IMG/VR virus record: IMGVR_UViG_3300000101_000154
Span: 1 to 24,617 of that record
DNA: 24,617 nucleotides
Strand: one strand, 5' to 3'
DNA from: a virus
The notes under the pieces were generated by a model. That model had not been told where the DNA came from and ran no database searches. It worked only from the letters and a program-made list of their open reading frames with translations. Shown piece by piece: positions 6,839-14,000 of the stretch (positions are counted from its first letter, which is position 1; every line of letters begins with the position of its first letter). The position numbers and the translations under genes were made by a program.

Positions 6839-7981
6839 ATGGCTAGACGAAAGCAAAAAACAGTTTATCTAACACCTGAACCTAAATGGGAACAGTACAA
6901 AAGTATTGTGGATCCTGAGGCACAGGCTAAGGCATTCCAAGACTGTCAATATTTTATACGTACTGAAATTGGCGATAAGAAAAGATTGATGCGGTGCAAG
7001 ACATGGATCAAAAAAGATTCTGGATGGTCTGATGAAGATGTAGAAATTATTTTACGTAATCCAGATTGGAACTTTAACTCTCTTGCAAACTCAGTTTGGT
7101 TTAGTGATAAAGTTGGGTATATGCCCAAACCTCATACTGATCATATCGTAAAGAGCAAAGAAGAATGGCTAGAGAAAGGCGAGAAGATTGCTCAAGTCAA
7201 AGAAGAAAAAGCAAAAGACAAACCCAATCGTCCTTCTATACAAGATATAATGAAAGATAAATTGTTAGAGGCTGGTGGAGAGATAGATGGTGTTATGGAT
7301 CAATTTTTTGAAGACGAGATAAAAATTGATAACAAGTTTAATGCTCAGATTATGAGAATTTTAAACACATTCAATCCATTAGCAAATCATATTCCTCACT
7401 TAGTTGAAACTTACGAGAAAGAACAGAAAGAATTTAAAGAAGTAATTGAAGGCACAGACGAACAGTTAGTTGAAGCATACAATCATTTCAATAAAAAGAA
7501 ACTAAAGCAGACTGTGGTAGCCTATGATACTGTAATTAGTGTTCTAAACTCTTATGCTAGTCTTAAGATTGCGTCTAGGGCTAAACGTAAGACTAAGCCG
7601 ATCACACCTGAGAAAGCAACACAGAAGTTAAAGTATCAAAAACATTTTGAGTGTGAAGCAACAAAACTAAAACTAGAAAGCATTCGTCCAGCAGAACTGC
7701 ACTTGTCTAAAGAAGCATGGTGCTATGATACTGCTAAACGAAAACTGCATCACTATATTGCAGATGACATGAGTGGAGAAATGTTTGTTAAAGGAAACAC
7801 ATTGTATGGATTTGACAAGGCTAAGAGTGCAATTAAAACATTGCGTAAACCCAAAGATCAAATAAAAGAAATTATGGGCAGTAAGCCCGCGGCACGTAAA
7901 TACTTTGATGATATCAAAGCAGTCGGAGTCAAACCAAAAGGTCGTTTCAACGATCAAATGATTATTTTAAAGGCGTTTTAA
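6839..7981 (+). CDS. Conserved protein of unknown function of marine T4-like phages
   Basis: A 380-residue, Lys- and Glu-rich protein. I recall relatives in T4-like cyanophages with the same ends (start MARRKQKTVYLTPEPKW; end RKYFDDIKAVGVKPKGRFND), but no known function. Residues 1-105 form a Trp-rich N-terminal part. A charged linker with KPNRPSIQDIMKDKLLEA follows. Residues about 150-250 are helical (NAQIMRILNTFNPLANHIPHL). The C-terminal 120 residues contain KYQKHFECEATKLKLESIRP and a repeated basic pattern, which might bind nucleic acid. No enzyme motif was recognised. AAGGGG is placed 4 bases before the ATG. A sigma70 promoter in front argues for early expression and therefore against a purely structural role. 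The next gene begins 3 bases after its stop. Confidence 0.85.
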   Translation: MARRKQKTVYLTPEPKWEQYKSIVDPEAQAKAFQDCQYFIRTEIGDKKRLMRCKTWIKKDSGWSDEDVEIILRNPDWNFNSLANSVWFSDKVGYMPKPHTDHIVKSKEEWLEKGEKIAQVKEEKAKDKPNRPSIQDIMKDKLLEAGGEIDGVMDQFFEDEIKIDNKFNAQIMRILNTFNPLANHIPHLVETYEKEQKEFKEVIEGTDEQLVEAYNHFNKKKLKQTVVAYDTVISVLNSYASLKIASRAKRKTKPITPEKATQKLKYQKHFECEATKLKLESIRPAELHLSKEAWCYDTAKRKLHHYIADDMSGEMFVKGNTLYGFDKAKSAIKTLRKPKDQIKEIMGSKPAARKYFDDIKAVGVKPKGRFNDQMIILKAF

Positions 7982-7984
7982 TAC

Positions 7985-8743
7985 ATGGCAAATTATATGT
8001 TAATTGCGGGGTGTTCTCACGCCGCAGGGTCGGAGATTGATGGGACACTATCAAGTCCAGATAATCGTCAGGCAAGTTTTGGTAATCAATTAGCAAGACT
8101 AATAGACCATGAGCCGATTAACATTGCAAGAAACGGTTCTTCTAATAGTGCAATACATCGTAGTGTATTAAATTGGTTTACTCTTAACCAAGACTTAGTA
8201 CAAAATAAAAATAATAATCTTTTTGTTTTAGTTAACTGGGCAGAGAGTTGTAGAATGGAAGCTCCTGTCCCTCATGCTGTCGGCATTGACCAAGATACAT
8301 GTGCTGATTGGGCAGACCCATCGTTCTTAGATTCAGTACAAGTTAATGTAATGACTAATCCTCATCAAGTTGCACCACAAGAAAAAGAACAGTTTCTTAC
8401 AACACAAAGATTTTTAGTTTATTCTGAAATTTATACAGAAATGTTAACTGCCAAAGATGCACTGTCGTTGCAATACTTTTTTAAAGCAGAGGGTATTAGA
8501 TATCTTATGACTAACTCTGGTATTGCATTTAACAACAGAAACATGAAACATTTAAAACCTTATCTGTCAAAGATAGATGCCAAAAGATATTATATGTATA
8601 GAAACAATGAATTTGGATTCTATGAAAAATATAAACAAGCAGGAATGCTTAATCCAAATGCTAAGTACGGACATCACGGAGCAGATGCACACTTATCCAG
8701 AGCCACTGACTTAGCCAATTATATTAAACAGAAAAACATTTAG
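7985..8743 (+). CDS. SGNH/GDSL-type hydrolase-like protein
   Basis: A 252-residue protein. The N-terminal strand and nucleophile elbow are MLIAGCSHAAGSE, with S11 as the likely catalytic serine (block I). INIARNGSSNSAIHRS fits block II (Gly/Asn oxyanion region). LFVLVNWAESCRMEAP fits the strand that carries block III in phage members of this group. KYGHHGADAHLSRATDLANY near the C-terminus supplies the D234/H236 pair and the following helix (block V). SGNH enzymes are esterases or deacetylases acting on acylated sugars, peptidoglycan or lipids. The substrate here is unknown. No signal peptide or membrane segment is visible, so it would act in the cytoplasm or be packaged. It begins 3 bases after the stop of the unknown gene at 6839 and probably shares that gene's sigma70-driven transcript. 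Confidence 0.82.
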   Translation: MANYMLIAGCSHAAGSEIDGTLSSPDNRQASFGNQLARLIDHEPINIARNGSSNSAIHRSVLNWFTLNQDLVQNKNNNLFVLVNWAESCRMEAPVPHAVGIDQDTCADWADPSFLDSVQVNVMTNPHQVAPQEKEQFLTTQRFLVYSEIYTEMLTAKDALSLQYFFKAEGIRYLMTNSGIAFNNRNMKHLKPYLSKIDAKRYYMYRNNEFGFYEKYKQAGMLNPNAKYGHHGADAHLSRATDLANYIKQKNI

Positions 8744-8746
8744 TCT

Positions 8747-8754
8747 GATAAATA
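8747..8754 (+). promoter_or_regulatory. Late promoter for gp13
   Basis: GATAAATA is followed by 22 bases that include the Shine-Dalgarno TAGGA (8762-8766) and then the ATG at 8777. This is the standard leadered geometry of the window, with the same spacing as at 17987 and 22693. Confidence 0.75.
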
Positions 8755-8776
8755 CTAGAAATAGGAATATATTAGT

Positions 8777-9562
8777 ATGGCATCAGAACAATTATCAGTC
8801 CCAAACGGCGAAAACCTCGAGCAACTTAAAGAGTCTATGTTTGATAACATCCGCTATAGGCTTGGCGACGGCATTGTAGATTTAGAGTTAGATCCAGAGC
8901 ATTACGAAGCCGCATATAATTATACAGTCAAAACATATAGACAACGTGCAGAAAATTCTGTACAAGAATCTTATACATTATTAACTGTAGACAAAAACCA
9001 AGATACTTATACATTGCCATCTGAATTTATTAATGTTCGACAATGTTATCGAAGAACAATTGGTCTTGAAACAGGTCCTGGTGCATCATCATTTGATCCA
9101 TTCTCATCTGCTATCTTAAACACTTACTTGTTGAACTACAACTATGCAGGTGGATTAGCAACGTATGACTTCTATGCAGGGTATGTAGAACTAGCCGCAA
9201 GAATGTTTGGTGGGTTTGTTATATACACATTTGATCCTGTTACTAAAACAATCAGATTTGTTAGAGACTTTAAAGGCTCTGGTGAACAGATTCTTATCTG
9301 GGCAGATGTAACACGTCCAGAAACTTCTCTCTTACAAGATCCGGGTATTGCACCTTGGATAGAAGACTTTGTATTAGCAACTGTTACAATCTCTATCGGA
9401 CAAGCACGTGAGAAATTCTCAACTATTGCAGGTCCTTCTGGTGGCACTGCATTAAACGGTGCGGCAATGAAAGCAGAAGGTATGGCAGGACAAGAGAAAG
9501 GTCTCAAAGACCTCAGAGACTACGTAGACTACTCACAACCTCTTACTTGGATACAAGGATAA
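8777..9562 (+). CDS. gp13: Neck protein, gp13-like
   Basis: A 261-residue protein (T4 gp13: 309). The N-terminal helix pair NIRYRLGDGIVDLELDPEHY, then YNYTVKTYRQRAENS, followed by YTLPSEFINVRQCYRR, and the central SSFDPFSSAILNTYLLNYNY are what I recall of gp13 in T4-like cyanophages. gp13 works with gp14 to complete the DNA-filled head so that the tail can dock. In T4, genes 13, 14 and 15 are contiguous. Here gp13 is on the opposite strand from gp14 and separated from it by two non-structural genes. Its TAA overlaps the next ATG (TAATG), indicating coupled translation with a small coiled-coil protein. Confidence 0.85.
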   Translation: MASEQLSVPNGENLEQLKESMFDNIRYRLGDGIVDLELDPEHYEAAYNYTVKTYRQRAENSVQESYTLLTVDKNQDTYTLPSEFINVRQCYRRTIGLETGPGASSFDPFSSAILNTYLLNYNYAGGLATYDFYAGYVELAARMFGGFVIYTFDPVTKTIRFVRDFKGSGEQILIWADVTRPETSLLQDPGIAPWIEDFVLATVTISIGQAREKFSTIAGPSGGTALNGAAMKAEGMAGQEKGLKDLRDYVDYSQPLTWIQG

Positions 9563-9885
9563 TGAAAGAACGATCAATGCAAGAACTTATGCAATTACTT
9601 GAAAACATCTCTGGCAATAAGCCAGATACTATCGATAGTGAAATGGATGCATACTTTGGATCTAAGCCCGGTGTATTAGAAGAAGATGAAATTGCTACAT
9701 TAGAAGAAGTTATAGAAATGCAAATGAACATGGGTGGCTTTATAAAAAACCTCAAAGAAAATATGGACAATAACTTTGAAGCACTAGCAGATTTACTAAA
9801 AGAACAAGCAGAGTTTATGCAAAATTTTGATGAAAGAATTACAAACTTAGAAGAAATTCTATCCAGCGATAGAACAATAAATTAA
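9562..9885 (+). CDS. Small acidic coiled-coil protein
   Basis: A 107-residue protein that I do not recognise. Its ATG overlaps the stop codon of gp13 in a TAATG junction. I chose this start over an in-frame TTG at 9547, because the TAATG arrangement recurs at two other junctions of this phage and because the TTG lies inside gp13. The protein is acidic and helical. Residues about 50-102 (for example GGFIKNLKENMDNNFEALAD and then MQNFDERITNLEEI) show heptad spacing, so an oligomeric coiled coil is likely. There is no membrane segment or enzyme motif. Coupling to gp13 suggests a chaperone or assembly partner for the neck, which is inference. A 69-base gap with a sigma70 promoter follows. Confidence 0.78.
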   Translation: MKERSMQELMQLLENISGNKPDTIDSEMDAYFGSKPGVLEEDEIATLEEVIEMQMNMGGFIKNLKENMDNNFEALADLLKEQAEFMQNFDERITNLEEILSSDRTIN

Positions 9886-9899
9886 TTATCCAAAAACAC

Positions 9900-9928
9900 T
9901 TGACTTTCCCTCTATATTAGTTTATAAT
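9900..9928 (+). promoter_or_regulatory. Near-perfect sigma70 promoter for the dNMP kinase gene
   Basis: TTGACT (9900-9905), a 17-base spacer and TATAAT (9923-9928) match the host vegetative consensus at 11 of 12 positions. The Shine-Dalgarno AGAGGA follows at 9942-9947, before the ATG at 9955. No late octamer is present. Confidence 0.9.
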
Positions 9929-9954
9929 AGACTATCTAACTAGAGGAATATCAG

Positions 9955-10575
9955 ATGATTATAGGTGTTACAGGACTTATCAGCAGTGGCAAAGACACAG
10001 CCGCAGATTATCTTATTCGATTTCATGGCTTTAAAAAACTAAGTTATGCAGGCCCATTAAAGGACTGTGTATCTGCTATCTTTGGTTGGGATAGAGAAAT
10101 GCTAGAAGGCACAACTCAATCTAGTAGAGAGTGGCGAGAAGAAGTTGATGAGTGGTGGGCAAAACGATTAAACATGCCTCACTTAACTCCTCGTTGGGTC
10201 TTGCAGTATTGGGGAACTGAAGTAGGCAGACGTACATTTCATAACGACATTTGGGTATCATCAGTAGAAAATCAATTGCGTAAGATAGAAGACAATGTTG
10301 TTATAACCGATTGTCGATTTAAGAATGAAGTTGATGCAATCAAAAATGCAGGTGGAACGACTGTTAGAGTGAATCGAGGACTAGATCCTGAGTGGTTAGT
10401 CGATGCAGTTGACTATAATTACTATCAGAATCCACAAGCACTTGCCAGACTAACTGAACTTGGTGTACATGCTAGTGAATATAGTAGTGTAGGTTTAGAC
10501 TACGATCATACTGTAGACAACAACGGCACGATTGATGACTTGCATAAACATATGGAATTAATAGTCAACAGTTAA
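9955..10575 (+). CDS. Deoxynucleoside monophosphate kinase (T4 gp1-like)
   Basis: A 206-residue P-loop kinase. The start MIIGVTGLISSGKDTAADYL carries the Walker A lysine K13 (G7-x4-G12-K13-D14-T15), a form shared with T4 gp1 (SGVKRSGKDTTAD) and phage dNMP kinases. YAGPLKDCVSAIFGW fits the substrate-binding helix (AGPIKDAL in T4). VLQYWGTEVGR and then VVITDCRFKNEVDAIKNAGG fit the LMQALGTD and VPDTRQDHEMDAARAMGA segments of T4 gp1. The enzyme phosphorylates dNMPs (dGMP, dTMP, hydroxymethyl-dCMP in T4) for phage DNA synthesis in the cytoplasm. It has its own strong sigma70 promoter, as expected for an early gene placed inside a late region. Its 3' end overlaps the convergent HNH-like gene by 18 bases. 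Confidence 0.9.
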   Translation: MIIGVTGLISSGKDTAADYLIRFHGFKKLSYAGPLKDCVSAIFGWDREMLEGTTQSSREWREEVDEWWAKRLNMPHLTPRWVLQYWGTEVGRRTFHNDIWVSSVENQLRKIEDNVVITDCRFKNEVDAIKNAGGTTVRVNRGLDPEWLVDAVDYNYYQNPQALARLTELGVHASEYSSVGLDYDHTVDNNGTIDDLHKHMELIVNS

Positions 10576-10908
10576 GTCTCCTCTGACCCATACAACTTCT
10601 TTTCTTTTTACAACTTCAATACAATTTAAACATATTGTTCTTAGATTTTTAAAGTCTACATTTTGAGGTTGTCCGTCTATGTGATAGACAGTCATTTGAC
10701 TAGGGTATAAACTTTTAAATCCGCATAAAAAACATGTATCATCTTTTTGATATCCTGCTTTTTGCCAAAGATATACAGGCTTTCTTGTCTTGTTTATTTT
10801 ACCGCATTGATTGCACATGCTTCTGTAATGACGTTTACCATTCTTAATATAGTTTACAGCACAGACTTTTGTGTTGCAAATTTTACATATTGGTCTAGGT
10901 AAACTCAT
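10558..10908 (-). CDS. HNH-like zinc-binding endonuclease-type protein
   Basis: A 116-residue protein read from the ATG at 10908. Longer in-frame extensions upstream run through the promoter region and into the oppositely oriented gp18, so they are rejected. Two Cys clusters are visible: C8-x2-C11 with C32-x2-C35, and C59-x2-C62 with C93-x2-C96. Between the last pairs lies VYHIDGQPQNVDFKNLRTIC, which has the H-(I/L)-(D/N)-G...N...NL order of HNH nucleases (H76, N83, N88). The usual CH at the end is C96-I97, so the final metal-binding His is missing and catalysis is uncertain. I recall very similar small proteins annotated as HNH endonucleases in T4-like cyanophages. A perfect late consensus TATAAATA lies 5 bases before the ATG, which strongly supports this start. 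Confidence 0.85.
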   Translation of the reverse strand: MSLPRPICKICNTKVCAVNYIKNGKRHYRSMCNQCGKINKTRKPVYLWQKAGYQKDDTCFLCGFKSLYPSQMTVYHIDGQPQNVDFKNLRTICLNCIEVVKRKEVVWVRGDLTVDY

Positions 10909-10913
10909 ACTAG

Positions 10914-10921
10914 TATTTATA
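10914..10921 (-). promoter_or_regulatory. Perfect T4 late promoter 5 bases before the HNH-like ATG
   Basis: On the minus strand the sequence is TATAAATA, then CTAGT, then ATG. This is the exact T4 late consensus and the clearest of the short-spaced sites. The predicted +1 is the A of the start codon. Confidence 0.8.
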
Positions 10922-10923
10922 AA

Positions 10924-10939
10924 ATACCTTCGAAGGTAT
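10924..10939. repeat. 16-bp perfect palindrome between divergent late promoters
   Basis: ATACCTTCGAAGGTAT equals its own reverse complement over all 16 bases. It lies 2 bases behind the minus-strand late promoter (10914-10921) and 27 bases behind the plus-strand one (10967-10974). It is upstream of both predicted start sites. A protein-binding site, or a hairpin stopping read-through in both directions, is possible. Confidence 0.85.
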
Positions 10940-10966
10940 CTTAATCCGTTGTTTTTTGTAATACAT

Positions 10967-10974
10967 GATAAATA
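10967..10974 (+). promoter_or_regulatory. Late promoter for gp18
   Basis: GATAAATA lies 58 bases before the sheath gene ATG at 11033, with Shine-Dalgarno AAAGGA at 11019-11024. The leader is longer than for most other late genes here and holds a small hairpin. Confidence 0.7.
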
Positions 10975-10993
10975 ATAGTATGAAAAAACAATC

Positions 10994-11006
10994 AGGGTGT
11001 AACCCT
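10994..11006 (+). other. Small hairpin in the gp18 leader
   Basis: AGGGT (10994-10998), loop GTA, ACCCT (11002-11006): a perfect 5-bp stem about 15 bases after the predicted start of the gp18 transcript. It could stabilise the mRNA of this highly expressed gene. The stem is short, so the call is tentative. Confidence 0.4.
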
Positions 11007-11032
11007 CAAAATCATACAAAAGGAATATTATT

Positions 11033-14000
11033 ATGGCACTAACATCACCAGGCGTAGAAGTAAGCATCATTGACGAAAGCCAATACTTACCAGGCGCAAC
11101 AGCATCAATCCCGTTCTTCTTGTTAGCAACAGCACAAGACAAAGCGGATCCAACATCAACTGCAACAGCGGCGGCAACAACTTCTGCGAATGCAGGTAAA
11201 TTATACAGAGTCACTTCTCAACGTGATCTTGTTTCTTTATACGGTAACCCATTCTTTTACACAGCATCAAACGGTACTCCGTTACAAGGCTATGAATTAA
11301 ATGAATATGGATTACTAGCGGCTTATTCAGCACTTGGTATTAGTAATCAGGTATTTGTTCTTAGAGCAGATGTCGATCTAGCAAGTTTAGTAGGATCAAC
11401 AGGTCGTCCAACAGGAGCACCAACAGACGGTTCTTTCTGGTTAAACACAACTTCTTCTACATGGGGAATTAATGAGTTTAATAAGACTACTGGAGTATTC
11501 ACTTCTAAAACACCAATCGTTATCTCTGACTCTACTTTATTGTCAGTAGGTACACCTTTACAATCAGTAGGAAGTATCGGTGACTATGCAGTTGTTGCGA
11601 TTCCTAATTACAGAAATCCTAACAATGACAATGCACCAACATATTGGTACAAGAATAGTTCTAATACTTGGGTTAGTTTAGAATCTGAGGAGTGGTTTAA
11701 AGCATGGCCTGCACTAACAGCGCCTACTTCTAATCCTACTTTGACAGGTGGAGATACTATTAATTTAGTAGTCAACAGCACAAACGTTGCTACTCTTGTA
11801 GTTGCGGCGGCACCAAACAATACAATTACTCAACTAGCGGCAGATATAAATGCTCTAGGTTGGGCTTATGTTTCAGCGGCAGTTGTTAATAACAAACTTG
11901 AAATTTACTCAGCACAAACAGGCGGAGATCAAGGATCACCTGAATTCCCATTCTTTGTTAGATTGAATGGAGCAACTGGAACAATCTTTACAGATTTAGG
12001 ATTTACAGGAACTACAGTAACTGGATTTCAACCAAGAACATTTTATGGAACATCTGCTCAACAACCATTATGGCAATCAGGTCAAGCACAACCGGCCGAA
12101 ACTGGATCTGTATGGCTTCAGGTTAATGGCACAGGATTACAACCAGTAATCTCAGAGTATGATTCAGTTTCAGCATCTTATACTGCTAAAACACCAACTT
12201 TTGCAACTTCTGATTGGAGTCAAATCTATTCAGCAGATACAACAGGTGGACAAGCAATACCAGCTGGTAGTGTTTATGCACAATATGGATTTAATGGTGA
12301 TTATCTTGGATCCCCAGTCTATTACTTCTATAGAGTAGCAACTGGAGCAACAGTAATCAATGGTACAAATACTACACCAGACTTTACTGCAGGACCATAT
12401 GTAGCAAGAGTTCAAATTTCAACTCCTGGATCACAAACATTAAGCAATCCTTACACATTTAACTTAGGTGATGCTACAGATGCATCTGACTTTGTAACTG
12501 CATGGTCAGCGGCAAACATACCTTACACAAGTGCATCAGTTAATGATGATGGATCAATTCAATTACAACACACTTCAGGTGGAGTTATAGTTTTAGATGA
12601 TTTTAATAACACAACAGGTGTTTCTCAAGCATTATTTTCACAAGCAGGGTTCACAACAGCAACAGTAGGTTGTAAAAACGGACCATTTAGAGATGATATT
12701 ACATTTCAACCGACTCAATCTGCAACAACTGGCTCAGGTGCTAGTTTACAAATTTCAGTAACTAATGATTATGGTTACTATGATTTTGATCCAGATGCAG
12801 TCGTTGTAGGTGGTAGTGGACACGCAGTAGGTGACGTTGTTACTTTCTTAGGTTCAGACTTAGGCGGTGCTTCACCAGCAAATGATCTAAAAGTTGAAAT
12901 AACAAGTGTGACAACAGGTGTTGTTACATCTTATACTTTAGCATCAGGAACAGGTGCAGATGCATTCACAACTCAGTTATCTAACTGGAGAGAATTCTCG
13001 TTAACAACAACTGGAGCAGATTCATTAACAGCAAATGAAGGTGCACCAACTGCAATACCAACTAACTTTACTAACTGGTTCTATTCATCAACTAATCAAG
13101 TAGACATTATGATCAACTATGATGGTAATTGGAAAGGTTATAAGTCACAAGGATATGATTCAAACGGATTACCTAGTCCATCTGTAGCAAATGCAACTGA
13201 TCCTAAAGGACCACTTGTAAGTGCGACTGAGCCGACTACACAATCTGATGCAACAGCATTAGTATACGGTGATCTTTGGTTAGACACTACAGATTTAGAA
13301 ACTTACCCAAATCTTTACAGATGGCAGTCAGTTCCAGCAGTAGGTGGCGGTAGTGCTACTGATAAGTGGGTCTTAATCGACAACACTGATCAAACTACAC
13401 CAGCTGGCATCTTATTTAAAGATGCACGTTGGGCAACTAACGGAACAACTAATCCAGCAAATGATCCGATACCAAGTATTGCGTCATTACTAGCAAGTGA
13501 TTACTTAGATATTGATTGTCCTTTATCAGCAAATTACCCACAAGGTATGTTGATGTGGAACACAAGACGTAACTCATACAATGTTAAACAGTATCGTGTA
13601 AATTACTTTAATGCTGACAGATTCCCAACTGCTTCTTTACCAACACAAAAAGATGCATGGGTAACTGCTTCAGGAGATCAATCAAACGGTGCAATGAACG
13701 CAGGTCGTAAAGCACAAAGAGCAATGGTAACTAAAGCATTACGTTCAGCAGTTGACACTAACGTTGCAATTAGAGATGAAGATAACTACTTCAACTTACA
13801 AGCAACTCCAGGTTATCCTGAACTACAACCTAATATGATAGCACTAAACTCTGATAGAGGTGAAACTTCTTACATCGTTGGTGACACACCATTTAGATTG
13901 AAAGATGATGCAACTGAAATTCAGGCTTGGGCAACTAATGCCGCAGGCGCAGTAACAACAGGTGAAGATGGACTTGTAAGTAGAAATACTTATATGGGTC

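Noticed and set aside
9547-9561. TTG start for the small coiled-coil gene
   Set aside because: The ATG at 9562 forms a TAATG junction like two others in this genome, and no Shine-Dalgarno favours the TTG.
10909-11214. N-terminal extension of the HNH-like gene
   Set aside because: The extended frame runs through two promoters and into the start of gp18. The ATG at 10908 has a perfect late promoter at the short spacing seen elsewhere and gives a protein of the family's size.
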